From: Tahibacter harae
Lineage (GTDB): Bacteria; Pseudomonadota; Gammaproteobacteria; Xanthomonadales; Rhodanobacteraceae
Direction of reading: 5' to 3'
NCBI RefSeq assembly: GCF_024437735.1
Contig: NZ_JANFQO010000018.1
Coordinates: forward strand, 1 to 64,000
Length of the DNA stretch: 64,000 nucleotides
Position numbers and translations under genes: made by a program. The notes beneath the pieces are model-generated. The model made no database searches, was not told the origin of the DNA, and saw nothing but the letters and a program-made list of their open reading frames with translations. Within the stretch, counting starts at the first letter, position 1. The number at the start of each line of letters is the position of its first letter. This document shows positions 40,598-49,999 of the stretch, piece by piece.

Positions 40598-41755
40598 TTA
40601 GCGGCCGGCAAGGGCATCGACGATCTTCAGGCGCTGCGCGCGCAGCGCCGGCAACAGGCCAACGGCCAGGCTCAGCACCACGATCGCGACCAGGCCGGCG
40701 ACCCAGACCGAACCGTCCACGCTGATCGGCAGGAAGGCGCCGGCGACTTTCTGGATCACGATGCCGAGCAGGGTCGCCAGCGTCAGCCCGATCAGGCCGC
40801 CGATCGCGCACAGGGCGATGGCTTCGGCCATGACGAAGCCGAGCACGCTGGTATCGGAAAAGCCCAGCGTCTTGAGCACCGCCAGTTCCGGCACGCGCTC
40901 GCGCACGCTCTGCGCCATGGTGTTGCCGACTACCAGCAGCAGGGTGAAGAACACGGCGAACAGGATCCAGCGCACCAGCAGGCCGATGTCGCCGATCTGC
41001 TTGACGAAGCCGGCCTGCCAGTCCTTCTCGGTCTGGCTCTTGGTTTCATCCGGCGAGTTCTCGTACTTGCTGTCGATGGCTTCGGTCACGCTCTGCGCCA
41101 CGTCGCCGTTGGCCAGGCGCAGCATGTAGATGCCGGCCGCGCCCTGGCCGAACTGGTTGGCTTCGTTGAAATAGTCGTAGTTGATGAAGACGGTGTTGGT
41201 CTGGCGCTGCCACTGCTCGTCCTTGCCGTCGAAGATGCCGACGATGTCGAAGGCCCAGTCCTTGCTGCCGTTCTTTTGCGGAAAGATGCTGGATTTCAAC
41301 GGCAGCTTGTCGCCGACCTTCCATTTGAACTGGTCCGCCAGCACGCGACCGACGATGGCGCCGGTGCGGGTCTGGCCGAACGCGGTCCACTGCTGCTCGG
41401 GCATCACGTATTCGGGATAGACCGCGTGCAGCCGGGCCGGGTCGACGGCGAAGGTGAATACCTGCTGATTCTCGCCGACCACGCCGCCGAACCACTGCTG
41501 GTACATCACCTTCTCCACGCCGGGCACGGCTTCGAGTTCCGGCAGGATGCGCAGCGGCAGCGACTGGGTGAAGGAGACGCGCGCCTGCACCACGACGCGG
41601 GTGGCGCCGACGAAATCCGCGCCGGCATTGAACATGACGTTGACGGCCTGCAGCAGGCCGAACAACAGGAAGGCCATGATCACCGAAAGCAGGGTGAGCG
41701 TGGTGCGGGTCTTCTTGCGAAACAGGTTCGCAATGACGAATCCGGTCTTGGTCAT
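40598..41755 (-). CDS. ABC transporter permease, MacB/FtsX type (first)
   Basis: A 385-residue permease starting [20 protein letters not shown], with one N-terminal helix, a periplasmic MacB-PCD-like domain and three C-terminal helices ([62 protein letters not shown]). It lies 19 bases after the ATPase gene and is paired with the following permease. Confidence 0.9.
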   Translation of the reverse strand: MTKTGFVIANLFRKKTRTTLTLLSVIMAFLLFGLLQAVNVMFNAGADFVGATRVVVQARVSFTQSLPLRILPELEAVPGVEKVMYQQWFGGVVGENQQVFTFAVDPARLHAVYPEYVMPEQQWTAFGQTRTGAIVGRVLADQFKWKVGDKLPLKSSIFPQKNGSKDWAFDIVGIFDGKDEQWQRQTNTVFINYDYFNEANQFGQGAAGIYMLRLANGDVAQSVTEAIDSKYENSPDETKSQTEKDWQAGFVKQIGDIGLLVRWILFAVFFTLLLVVGNTMAQSVRERVPELAVLKTLGFSDTSVLGFVMAEAIALCAIGGLIGLTLATLLGIVIQKVAGAFLPISVDGSVWVAGLVAIVVLSLAVGLLPALRAQRLKIVDALAGR

Positions 41756-41774
41756 GGGATTGGCTCCGGGCGCT

Positions 41775-42461
41775 TCAGTGCGCGGCCTGTTCGGCGAGCT
41801 GGCCCTTGTCCAGATGCAGGGTGCGCTTGGCGTATTCGGCGGCGCGCGGATCGTGGGTGACCATGACGATGGTCTTGCCGTGCTCGCGGTTGAGCGTCTG
41901 CAGCAGGGTCAGGACTTCATCGGCGGTCTTGCGGTCCAGGTCGCCCGTGGGCTCGTCGCAGACCAGCAGGTTGGGATCGGACACGATGGCGCGGGCGATG
42001 GCCACGCGCTGCTCCTGGCCGCCGGAGAGTTCGCGCGGCTTGTGCTTGCCGCGCTCGCCCAGGCCGACCACCTGCAGCGCGATGGCGACGTTCTTCCTGC
42101 GCTGGGCGGCGCTGAGGTTGGTCAGCAGCAGCGGCAGTTCCACATTGGCTTCGGCGGTGAGCACCGGCATCAGGTTGTAGAACTGGAACACGAAGCCGAC
42201 ATTGCTCGCGCGCCACTTGGTCAGCTCGCCGGCGCTGTATTTGTCAATGCGCTTGCCGTCGATGGAGATTTCGCCGGAGGTGGGCTGGTCCAGTCCGCCG
42301 ATCAGGTTGAGCAGGGTGGTCTTGCCCGAGCCCGAAGGCCCCATCAGCGCGACGAAGTCGCCCTTGGGGATGTCGAGGGTGAGGCCGTGCAGCACCTCGA
42401 CTTTCTGCTTGCCGCGCACATAGCTCTTGGTCAGGTCGCGGATGCTGATGAGATTGCTCAT
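41775..42461 (-). CDS. ABC transporter ATP-binding protein (MacB/LolD-like)
   Basis: A 228-residue ATPase with Walker [10 protein letters not shown], signature [14 protein letters not shown], Walker [13 protein letters not shown] and the H-loop MVTHDP. The signature has Glu after LSGGQ where Gln is common (LSGGQQQR), a tolerated variant. It energises the two downstream permeases. The upstream adaptor gene is 100 bases away on the same strand. Confidence 0.94.
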   Translation of the reverse strand: MSNLISIRDLTKSYVRGKQKVEVLHGLTLDIPKGDFVALMGPSGSGKTTLLNLIGGLDQPTSGEISIDGKRIDKYSAGELTKWRASNVGFVFQFYNLMPVLTAEANVELPLLLTNLSAAQRRKNVAIALQVVGLGERGKHKPRELSGGQEQRVAIARAIVSDPNLLVCDEPTGDLDRKTADEVLTLLQTLNREHGKTIVMVTHDPRAAEYAKRTLHLDKGQLAEQAAH

Positions 42462-42561
42462 GGGTGACTCCGTAGGCGAATGACGGGCCGAAAGGAAACG
42501 AGGAAACAGGGAATGCAGGACGGATCCCGCCCGGTTTGCGGGCAGGTTCCTGATGCGACGA

Positions 42562-43800
42562 TCAACGGGTCCGGGTTTCGACCTTGTCGCCGGATTTCAC
42601 GCCGTCGGGCGGCGCCAGCGCGACGCGGTCGCCGGCACTGAGGCCGCTGAGCACCTGGCGCGAGGAGGACATGGTCTGGCCCAGGGTGAGCTTGCGTTCT
42701 TCCAGGCGGCCGTCCTTGACCACATAGGCCAGGCTGGCGTCGCCGACGTTCTTGATCGCCTCGGCAGGCACCAGCACGCCGGGAATGGGCTTGGCATCGG
42801 TGGCCGGAGCCGGCCGGGCCTCGCCGAGGAAGGCGACGCGCGCGCCCATGTCGGGCACGATGCGGCCGTCCTTGATATCCAGGCCTATGCGCACTTTCAC
42901 CGTGGCCTTGCTGCGGTCGGCGGTGGGAATGATGGCAATGACCTTGCCGGGGATCTTCCAGTCCGGATAGGCGTTGAGCGTGCTTTCCACCGGCTGGCCG
43001 GGCTGCACGCGGCCGATGTAGGACTCGTTCACGTCGACTTCGATCTCCAGCGAGTTCATGTCGACGATGGTGCCTATGCCGGTGCGGGTGAAGCCGCCGC
43101 CGGCGGACATCGGCGAGACGATCTCGCCGGGCTGGGCTGCCTTGACCGTGACCACGCCGGAGAACGGCGCCTTGACCACCGTGTTGTCCAGCTGCACCTG
43201 GGCCATGTCCAGGCCGCTCTGGGCGACGGCGACCTGGCGCTCCTGCGCGGCGATGCGCGCACGCAGCGCGGCCACTTCGGTGACGGCGTCCTCGCTGGCC
43301 TGCTGGCTGGTCAGCTTGCGTGCGACCAGGTCCTGCTGGCGCTTCTGATCGCGCTCGGCCCGGGCCAGCTGCACGCGCTGCTCGACCAGCAGGGCGCGCG
43401 CGGCGTCAAGCTGGGTACGCGCCTGTTCGAGCGCGGCCTGCGCATCGACCGGATCCAGCCGCGCCAGCACTTCGCCTTCCTCGACGCGCTGACCTTCCTC
43501 GATACGCACTTCGGCGACGCGGCCGGTGACCTTGGCCGATACCGTGGCCTGGCGCCGCGCGGTGACATAGCCGCTGGCATCCAGCACCGAGGAGCTGGCG
43601 GCCGCGGCCGGCGTGATCGGCTGCGCCACCGCGGTGGCGACGACCCAGGTGGTGCCGCGGCCGAAGGCCAGCCAGCCGCCGATGCCGGCCACGGCCAGCA
43701 CGGCCAGGCCCAGGCCTATCCAGCGTCCCTTGTGCGCAGCCGGTTCCGGCGGCGCGCTGCGGTCGATGCGCAGCTGTTTGAGCATTTCCGTGTTGTCCAC
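42562..43800 (-). CDS. Periplasmic adaptor (HlyD/MacA family) of the ABC exporter
   Basis: A 412-residue membrane fusion protein. An N-terminal anchor helix (WIGLGLAVLAVAGIGGWLAF) is followed by split lipoyl motifs (VTGRVAEVRIEEGQRVEEGE; VVKAPFSGVVTVKAAQPGE) around an alpha-helical hairpin (about 130-220), then beta-barrel and membrane-proximal domains. I place the start at GTG 43800 (VDNTEMLKQLRI); Met at 43785 is an alternative. It leads the operon adaptor-ATPase-permease-permease, the MacAB-like arrangement. No outer-membrane TolC gene lies nearby. Confidence 0.88.
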   Translation of the reverse strand: MDNTEMLKQLRIDRSAPPEPAAHKGRWIGLGLAVLAVAGIGGWLAFGRGTTWVVATAVAQPITPAAAASSSVLDASGYVTARRQATVSAKVTGRVAEVRIEEGQRVEEGEVLARLDPVDAQAALEQARTQLDAARALLVEQRVQLARAERDQKRQQDLVARKLTSQQASEDAVTEVAALRARIAAQERQVAVAQSGLDMAQVQLDNTVVKAPFSGVVTVKAAQPGEIVSPMSAGGGFTRTGIGTIVDMNSLEIEVDVNESYIGRVQPGQPVESTLNAYPDWKIPGKVIAIIPTADRSKATVKVRIGLDIKDGRIVPDMGARVAFLGEARPAPATDAKPIPGVLVPAEAIKNVGDASLAYVVKDGRLEERKLTLGQTMSSSRQVLSGLSAGDRVALAPPDGVKSGDKVETRTR

Positions 43801-43935
43801 GATTCCACCATGTCCTGCGGGAGGTTTGCGCGGCGGTGTGCGGGCTGCGGGTCGCCGCAATCGCCAAGTGTGCCATAGACTGCCGGCGCGGCCGGGCGGC
43901 CGGAAGAGCCGTCGATCAGCATTTGGAGATGACAG

Positions 43936-44361
43936 GTGTCAGACGTCACGCCGGCCGGCTATTCCGGCAAACCGCTGTCGCAAAAATTGGGATTGAAACC
44001 CGGCCAGCGCATCGTGCTGCGCAACGCGCCGGCGGACTATGCCGCGTTGACCGGTTTCGATCTCGCCCAGGCGCAGCTGCTCAGGCGCGCCGGCGCCTTC
44101 GATTTCGGCCACGCATTCGCCGCTTCGCGCGCGCAGTTGCAGCAGGCGCTGGATGCGCTGGAACCTCACTTGGCCGACAGCGGCATGCTGTGGATTTCCT
44201 GGCCCAAGAAAGCCGCAAAGAGGGCAACCGATCTGAACGAGGACGGCGTGCGCGAACTCGCCCTGCCGCGCGGGCTGGTGGATGTGAAGGTCTGTGCGGT
44301 CGATGCGACCTGGAGCGGGCTGAAGCTGGTGCGGCGGGTGAGCGAGCGCAAGCCGCGCTAG
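43936..44361 (+). CDS. DUF3052 family protein
   Basis: A 141-residue cytoplasmic protein starting with GTG (MSDVTPAGYSGKPLSQKLG). The opening, the YSGKPLxxKLGLKPGQR block and MLWISWPKKAAKRATDLNEDGVRELAL are characteristic of DUF3052, whose function is not established. It is divergent from the exporter operon and convergent with rsgA. Confidence 0.85.
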   Translation: MSDVTPAGYSGKPLSQKLGLKPGQRIVLRNAPADYAALTGFDLAQAQLLRRAGAFDFGHAFAASRAQLQQALDALEPHLADSGMLWISWPKKAAKRATDLNEDGVRELALPRGLVDVKVCAVDATWSGLKLVRRVSERKPR

Positions 44362-44549
44362 CCGCAGATTTTGCGTGGTGCCGATGCGGGATGCGGACGC
44401 AAGAATGACGCCCATCCAGGCAGTGACGGCCATACGCGCGGCCGCCCGTGCACGGCGACTGTCCGCTGTTTCCCGGCCGGGTACCGGCCTTGCACCCTTT
44501 CGGCGACTTTGGCTTCGCGCCTGCGCTTCGGATCTATGACAGATCGATT

Positions 44550-45632
44550 TCAGCGCTGACCGTACTTCTCGTTCAGCCGCTTGCCCAGCGCCTTGTTGGC
44601 GACCTTGGCCTCGCCCTTGCGCTTGAGCTGCGCTTCCAGGCTGCTGGCCTGGGCTTGCAGTTCATCGCGCAGTTTCTGGTAGCTGGCCCAGCGCTCCGGA
44701 TCAAGCTCGCCGCTTTCCAGCGCCGCGCGCACGGCGCAGCCGGGTTCGGTCTGGTGGGCGCAGTCGCCGAAGCGGCATTGCATGGCCAGGGCGTCGATAT
44801 CGGCGAACTGGCCGGCTTCGAGGTCTTCCTCGCCGGTGAGCTTGAGTTCGCGCATGCCGGGCGTGTCGATCAGGCAGCCGCCCTGGGGCAGCGCGATCAG
44901 CGCGCGGAAAGTGGTGGTATGGCGGCCGCGGCTGTCGTGCTCGCGCACGGCCTTGGTGGCCTGGCGTTCCACCCCGAGCAGGGTATTGGTCAAGGTCGAC
45001 TTGCCTACGCCGGAGGAACCGACCACCACCGCGGTGCGGCCCGGCCCCAGATAGGGATGCAGCACGGCGACGCTGGCCGGATCCTTGGCATTGACCGCAT
45101 GCACGACGATGTCCGGCGGCAGCACGTCGAGCACGTCTTCGAGCAGGGCGTCCAGATCTTCGTGCTGGTCGGCCTTGGTCAGCACCACCACGCACTGCGC
45201 GCCGGAGGACTGGATCAGGGCAAGGTAGCGTTCCAGCCGGCGCGGATTGAAGTCGCCGTCCAGGCCCATCAGCACCAGCACGCTGTCCACGTTGGTCGCG
45301 ATCAGCTGACGCTGGTAGCGCTCGCCCGCGGCGGCGCGCGAGAGCGTGGCATGGCGCGGCAGCACGATCTCGATGGTGGCGGGCTTGCCCGGCTTGAGCA
45401 GGACGAAATCGCCGACGGCGGGGCGTTCCACCGGGTCCAGGCTGCGGCGCAGGAAGCGCGCGGCCGGCTGCACGGTGAATTCCTGGGCGCCGTCGTGCAC
45501 CACGTAGCCGTTGCGGTGCTGGATGATGACCCGCGCCGGCACATGCTCGGCGCGGGCGTCCTCGGGCAGGGTGATCGCGTCGCTCCAGCCTACGGTGGCC
45601 AGGCGCGCGAGGGTCTCGGGAGGCAGTTGCAT
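44550..45632 (-). CDS. rsgA: Ribosome small-subunit-dependent GTPase A
   Basis: A 360-residue circularly permuted GTPase that helps mature the 30S subunit. An N-terminal OB fold is followed by the permuted G motifs, G4 (VLTKADQ) before the P-loop GSSGVGKST and G3 (DTPGMREL). A C-terminal zinc-binding segment follows (CRFGDCAHQTEPGCAV, the C-x5-C... pattern with His). The start at 45632 matches the family; the frame upstream is open but overlaps the adaptor gene. It lies 55 bases after the RND-type adaptor gene on the same strand and may be partly transcribed from it. Confidence 0.95.
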   Translation of the reverse strand: MQLPPETLARLATVGWSDAITLPEDARAEHVPARVIIQHRNGYVVHDGAQEFTVQPAARFLRRSLDPVERPAVGDFVLLKPGKPATIEIVLPRHATLSRAAAGERYQRQLIATNVDSVLVLMGLDGDFNPRRLERYLALIQSSGAQCVVVLTKADQHEDLDALLEDVLDVLPPDIVVHAVNAKDPASVAVLHPYLGPGRTAVVVGSSGVGKSTLTNTLLGVERQATKAVREHDSRGRHTTTFRALIALPQGGCLIDTPGMRELKLTGEEDLEAGQFADIDALAMQCRFGDCAHQTEPGCAVRAALESGELDPERWASYQKLRDELQAQASSLEAQLKRKGEAKVANKALGKRLNEKYGQR

Positions 45633-45687
45633 GGCGCGGATTGTAGCTGCGCCGGTGCCGGGCCCGGCAGACGGTGCGGGCGGGTTT

Positions 45688-46779
45688 TCAGCGCTTGGCC
45701 AGGGTATCCGCGGCCGGCTTGTCGGCGGCGCGCAGGGCCTGCACTTCGCTGCCCTCGTGCAGGGCGCTGTGGCCGGCGACGACGACATCCGCGCCCGGGC
45801 TCAGGCCCTGCAGCACCTGCACATTGTTGCCGGACTCGTAGCCGAGCTTGACCGCCACGCGCTGGGCCTTGCCGTCGCGCACCACGAACACGCTGCTGTC
45901 GCGATCGCCGCTGAGCAGGGCGGACTTGGGCACCAGTATGGCCGCGGCGACATTGTCATAGGCCACATCCAGGCGCGAGAACAGACCAGGGCGCAGCTTG
46001 CCGTCGGTATTGTCCACCGCGACCGTGATTTCCACCGTGCCGCTGGCCGCGTCCACCACCGGGCTGACCCGCTCCACTTCGGCACGGAAGGCCTGCTGCG
46101 GCAGCGCATCGGCGCGGTAGTCGACCAGCTGGCCGGGCTTGAGCGCGGTGCTGGCACGTTCCGGTACGCGCAGGCGGGCCTTGAGTTCGCGGAAATCGGC
46201 CATCTCGAAGGCGACTTCATTCATCTTCAGCAGCTGGCCCTGCTTGATCCAGCGCCGCGTGACCACGCCGTCGAACGGGGCGATCACGGCGCACTTGGAC
46301 AGGCTCAGGCGGGCCAGGTCGACCTCCGCCTTGCGCGTGGCCAGATCGGACTTGTTCTGTTCATAGGCGTTGCGCGCAATCAGCTGGCGCCGGAACAGGT
46401 TCTCGTTGCGCACGTCCTGGTGCTTGAGGCGTTCCAGCTCGGCCTCGGCCTGGCGCAGCAGCACGCTGTGGCGCTCGGCGTCCAGCTTGGCCAGCACCTG
46501 CCCCTTGCGCACGAACTGGCCTTCCTCGGCGTTGAGCGCCAGCACGATGCCGCCGATCTCGCTGACCACCTTGGCCTCACGCTCGGCTTCCAGAGTGGCG
46601 GTACCGGCATAGGTGGCCGTGATGTCGCCCTGGGACACGGCGGCGACCTCGACAGGAATGACCTCGGCCTTGGGCTTCTCCGCGGTGGCGGCGGACTTGG
46701 CATCGCCGGCACATCCCGTCAGCAGCGGCGCACCGGTCACCGCAAGCAGGATCAGGGAGGCAAACAGGGAGGTCTTCAT
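45688..46779 (-). CDS. RND efflux periplasmic adaptor lipoprotein, orphan
   Basis: A 363-residue membrane fusion protein. The lipoprotein signal ends in LLTGC (Cys23). Lipoyl halves (VVSEIGGIVLALNAEEGQFV; AVIAPFDGVVTRRWIKQGQL) flank a coiled-coil hairpin, followed by a beta-barrel domain (ILVPKSALLSGDRDSSVFVV). Such adaptors connect an RND pump with an outer-membrane channel. Neither an RND pump nor a TolC gene follows; the next gene is rsgA. Upstream is a good promoter overlapped by a TetR-type palindrome, so expression is probably drug- or stress-inducible. Confidence 0.9.
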   Translation of the reverse strand: MKTSLFASLILLAVTGAPLLTGCAGDAKSAATAEKPKAEVIPVEVAAVSQGDITATYAGTATLEAEREAKVVSEIGGIVLALNAEEGQFVRKGQVLAKLDAERHSVLLRQAEAELERLKHQDVRNENLFRRQLIARNAYEQNKSDLATRKAEVDLARLSLSKCAVIAPFDGVVTRRWIKQGQLLKMNEVAFEMADFRELKARLRVPERASTALKPGQLVDYRADALPQQAFRAEVERVSPVVDAASGTVEITVAVDNTDGKLRPGLFSRLDVAYDNVAAAILVPKSALLSGDRDSSVFVVRDGKAQRVAVKLGYESGNNVQVLQGLSPGADVVVAGHSALHEGSEVQALRAADKPAADTLAKR

Positions 46780-46798
46780 GGCGATCTCTATTGAGATA

Positions 46799-46838
46799 GT
46801 GTTGTAGCGAACTATAACACCAGTACTGGACCGGTCAA
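46799..46838 (-). promoter_or_regulatory. Promoter with overlapping TetR-like operator
   Basis: On the minus strand TTGACC (46833-46838) and TATAGT (46811-46816) are 16 bases apart, a good sigma-70 promoter about 30 bases ahead of the adaptor ATG. The palindrome GTGTTGTAG-CGAA-CTATAACAC (46799-46820, eight of nine pairs) overlaps the -10 element and the transcription start. Its size and AT-rich arms are typical of AcrR/TetR-family repressor sites. The repressor gene is not in the window. Confidence 0.65.
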
Positions 46839-47082
46839 GCGGAATCTTACGCAGCCCCTGTTACCGCCCACATCTGCCGGTGGAGACAGTGACTTTCGAC
46901 TAGACACGGCGCTTTCTGATGCAGCAGAGGCGGCAAAGGTTGCGCAGGAGCCGGCGATCCGGGCCGCTGTCCGGCACAACGCAGCAAAATGCCCGCGATT
47001 TGCCACAAATCCGGCCAAGGGTTGGTTGGACATTCGCCCGTCTGCCGCTAGGATTCGGCGGACCCGACCAGGACTCACCGCA

Positions 47083-48327
47083 ATGCCGCAGCGCACAGTA
47101 CCCGTCAGTTCCCGTCTCGGTGATGTTCGTTACGAGATCCGCGGGGCCCTGTCGCGCCGAGCCCGCGAGCTGGAAGCCGAAGGCCGCGACATCGTCCGCC
47201 TCAATATCGGCAACCCGGGCCTGTTCGGCTTCAGCGTGCCGGAGCACCTGCGCCGCACGGTCGAGACCCAGCTGCCGCGCAGCGAGGCCTACTGCCACCA
47301 GCAGGGCCTGCAGGGCGCGCGCGAAGCCATCGCGGCGCGCGAAGCGGCCCGCGGCGCGGTCGGCGCGCATGCGGACAATGTATTCATCGGCAACGGCGTG
47401 TCGGAACTGATTGATCTGACCCTTCGCGCCCTGCTCAACAGCGGCGAGGAAGTGCTGCTGCCCAGCCCGGACTACCCGCTGTGGAGCGCCGCCACCGTAC
47501 TCAACGGCGGCCGGGCGCGCTACTACCCCTGTCCGGCCGGCCGCGGCCATCTGCCCGACCCGGACGAGATCGAAGCCCTGATCACCCCGCGCACCCGCGC
47601 CCTGGTGCTCATCAACCCGAACAACCCCACCGGCGCGGTCTATCCGCGCGAACTGCTGCAGGCGCTGGTGCGCGTGGCCGAGCGCCACCGCCTGCTGCTG
47701 CTGTCCGACGAGATCTACGACGGCATCCTCTACGACGGCGCCGAATTTCATCCGCTGGCGCCGCTGGCCGGCGAAACGCCGTGCATCACTTACAGCGGCC
47801 TGTCCAAGATGCACCGCGCCTGCGGCTACCGCGTGGGCTGGATCAGCCTTTCCGGCACGCCGGCGCGCTTCGGCGAATTCCGCGCCGCGCTGGATCTGCT
47901 CTCGGCCCTGCGCCTGTGCGCCAACGTGCCCACGCAGTGGGCGGTGGAACCGGCCCTGACCGGCCCGGACACCATGGCCGAACTGGTCGGCAGCGGCGGC
48001 CGCCTGCACGCCGCGCGGCGCGCGGTGCTCGACGGCGTGGCGCGCAGCGAGTTCCTCGACGTGGTCGCGCCGCAGGGCGCGCTGTACGCCTTCCCCAGCG
48101 TGCGCACCCAGCAGTTCGGCAGCTTCGACGACGAGGATTTCGCCCTCAACCTGCTCGAAACCGAAAACGTGCTGGTCGTGCCCGGCACCGGCTTCAATAT
48201 CCGCGAGCGCAACCATTTCCGCCTGACCCTGCTGCCGCAGCCGGAAGAGATCGGCGACGTATTCAGCCGCATCGAGCGTTGCCTGGGCCGCCTGGCCCGC
48301 TCGGCGCCGGCGCGCCATGTGGCCTGA
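47083..48327 (+). CDS. PLP-dependent aminotransferase, AlaA-type
   Basis: A 414-residue class I/II aminotransferase. It shows the substrate loop RLNIGNPGLFGF, the cofactor-contacting NPNNPTGAVYP, LLSDEIYDGILYDG, the catalytic lysine in TYSGLSKMHRACGYRVGW and the C-terminal RNHFRLTLLP. The closest pattern is the glutamate-pyruvate (alanine) aminotransferase AlaA. The start at 47083 lies inside a longer frame; upstream sequence has no protein-like character. It overlaps the next gene by 11 bases. Confidence 0.9.
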   Translation: MPQRTVPVSSRLGDVRYEIRGALSRRARELEAEGRDIVRLNIGNPGLFGFSVPEHLRRTVETQLPRSEAYCHQQGLQGAREAIAAREAARGAVGAHADNVFIGNGVSELIDLTLRALLNSGEEVLLPSPDYPLWSAATVLNGGRARYYPCPAGRGHLPDPDEIEALITPRTRALVLINPNNPTGAVYPRELLQALVRVAERHRLLLLSDEIYDGILYDGAEFHPLAPLAGETPCITYSGLSKMHRACGYRVGWISLSGTPARFGEFRAALDLLSALRLCANVPTQWAVEPALTGPDTMAELVGSGGRLHAARRAVLDGVARSEFLDVVAPQGALYAFPSVRTQQFGSFDDEDFALNLLETENVLVVPGTGFNIRERNHFRLTLLPQPEEIGDVFSRIERCLGRLARSAPARHVA

Positions 48328-48988
48328 GCTGCTGCTGACCGGCGTGCTGGCCGGCCAGACCGTGGCGCAGGCCGGCAGCCTGCGCTTCCTGGCCCTGGGC
48401 GATTCCTACACCATCGGCGAAGGCGTGGCGGAAGCCCAGCGCTGGCCGCGCCAGCTGGCCCAGCGCCTGCGCGCCGACGGCGTGGACCTGGCCGATCCGC
48501 AGATCATCGCCACCACCGGCTGGACCACCGACGAACTCTCCGCCGGCATGGATGCAGCCACCCTGGTGCCGCCGTATGACTTCGTCACCTTGTCGATCGG
48601 CGTGAACAACCAGTACCGCGGCCGCGATCTCGACAATTACCGGCGCGAATTCGCCGCCCTGCTGCAGCGGGCCATCGCCCTGGCCGGGCTGCGGCCGCAG
48701 CGCGTGCTGGTGGTGTCGATACCGGACTGGGGCGTGACTGCCTTCGGCCAGGGCAGCGGCCGCGATCCGGCCGTGATCGCGCGCGAGCTGGATCAGTTCA
48801 ACGCCATCAACCGCGAAGAAGCACGGCGTGCCAACGTGGCCTGGGCCGATGTCTGCGCCATCTCGCGCCGCGCCGGCGCCACGCCGGCACAGCTGGCCGA
48901 GGACGGCCTGCACCCCTCCGGCGCCCAGTACACGGCTTGGCTGAGCCAGATACTGCCGCCCGCGCGCATCGCCCTGTCATCGCCCTGA
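48317..48988 (+). CDS. SGNH/GDSL-family hydrolase
   Basis: A 223-residue esterase or lipase-like enzyme. Block I is FLALGDSYTIGEG with the nucleophile Ser, block III is LSIGVNNQYRG, and the catalytic Asp-x-x-His is DGLHPSG. A short hydrophobic N-terminus (LLLTGVLAGQTVAQAG) could be a signal peptide. It starts within the last codons of the aminotransferase gene, implying co-translation. Substrate unknown. Confidence 0.88.
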   Translation: MWPELLLTGVLAGQTVAQAGSLRFLALGDSYTIGEGVAEAQRWPRQLAQRLRADGVDLADPQIIATTGWTTDELSAGMDAATLVPPYDFVTLSIGVNNQYRGRDLDNYRREFAALLQRAIALAGLRPQRVLVVSIPDWGVTAFGQGSGRDPAVIARELDQFNAINREEARRANVAWADVCAISRRAGATPAQLAEDGLHPSGAQYTAWLSQILPPARIALSSP

Positions 48989-49057
48989 CCCCGGCCGGCA
49001 ACGCAACGGATACCTTGCGCGGCTAGCCTTTTCCCGGCTTGGCTACCGGGGCGTCCC

Positions 49058-49888
49058 ATGGACCGCCTGCGTTTCCGCAGCATCTTCATTTCCGACGTAC
49101 ACCTGGGCACCCGCGACTGCCGCGCGGACTTTCTGCTGGATTTCCTGCGCGCGACCCGCTGCGAACGGCTGTACCTGGTCGGCGACATCATCGACATCGA
49201 AGCCATGGAGCGCTCGCCCTACTGGCCGGCGCGGCATGGCGAGGTGCTGGCGGAATTTCTCCACATCGCCGCCAACGGCACCGCGGTCATTTACCTCCCG
49301 GGCAATCACGACGCGCCGCTGCGCGGCCTGGCCGGGCAGCGCGTAGGCCAGATCGAGGTGGCGCTGGACGCGATCCACACCACTGCCGACGGCCGCCGCT
49401 TCCGCGTCAGCCACGGCGACGAGTTCGACCCGGAACACCAGGGCAAGACCTGGCTGACCTGGTTTGGCGATTACGCCTACCGCCTGATCTGCTGGGCCAA
49501 CCGCAGCGTCAACACCTTGCGCCGGCGCCTGCGCCTGCCCTACTTCGCCCTGTCCATCCTGGCCAAGTCGCGCATCGGCAAGGCGCTGGCCTATATCCGC
49601 CGCTACGAGGGCCTGGCCACGCAGCGCGCACGCGAACTGGGCCTGGACGGGCAGATCTGCGGCCATATCCATTTCGGCGCCATGCGCGCGCACGACGGCG
49701 TGCTGTACCTCAACGACGGCGACTGGGTGGAACACTGCACGGCGCTGGTCGAGCACGCCGACGGCACGCTGGAACTGCTGCACTGGAGCGAACGCCGCGC
49801 CGCGCTGATGCGCGCGGCCGCGGGCGAACGCGCGCCGCAGCCGCAGCCCGTGCCGGCCTGGGCGCAGGTGCTGAACGCGCGCGCCTGA
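49058..49888 (+). CDS. LpxH-like metallophosphoesterase
   Basis: A 276-residue calcineurin-like phosphoesterase. Metal-binding motifs appear in order: SDVHLG, GDIIDI, GNHD, HGDEFD and GHIHFG. Family members related to UDP-2,3-diacylglucosamine hydrolase act in lipid A synthesis, but the long alpha-helical insert (WANRSVNTLRRRLRLPYFAL) places it in the broader LpxH-like group whose substrate is often unknown. It is co-directional with the two preceding genes (69-base gap). Confidence 0.87.
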   Translation: MDRLRFRSIFISDVHLGTRDCRADFLLDFLRATRCERLYLVGDIIDIEAMERSPYWPARHGEVLAEFLHIAANGTAVIYLPGNHDAPLRGLAGQRVGQIEVALDAIHTTADGRRFRVSHGDEFDPEHQGKTWLTWFGDYAYRLICWANRSVNTLRRRLRLPYFALSILAKSRIGKALAYIRRYEGLATQRARELGLDGQICGHIHFGAMRAHDGVLYLNDGDWVEHCTALVEHADGTLELLHWSERRAALMRAAAGERAPQPQPVPAWAQVLNARA

Positions 49889-49934
49889 GCGGGCCTGCCG
49901 ATGCGGCGCGGCGCGGCGTCGCTGTGGCAGGCCG

Positions 49935-49971
49935 AAAAAGAAAAAAGCCGCAGGAATCGCTTCCCGCGGCT
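49935..49971 (-). terminator. Rho-independent terminator of the subtilase gene
   Basis: An 11-bp stem with one mismatch (49946-49956 with 49961-49971) is followed on the minus strand by TTTTTTCTTTTT. It lies 28 bases after the stop of the leftward subtilase. The rightward phosphoesterase ends 46 bases before it. Confidence 0.87.
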
Positions 49972-49999
49972 GTTCCTTGCGCCGACCGCAATGCCCGCG

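Noticed and set aside
38672-41860. 1062-codon plus-strand frame antisense to the ABC permeases
   Set aside because: His/Gln/Arg-rich composition typical of antisense frames; both permeases are convincing on the minus strand.
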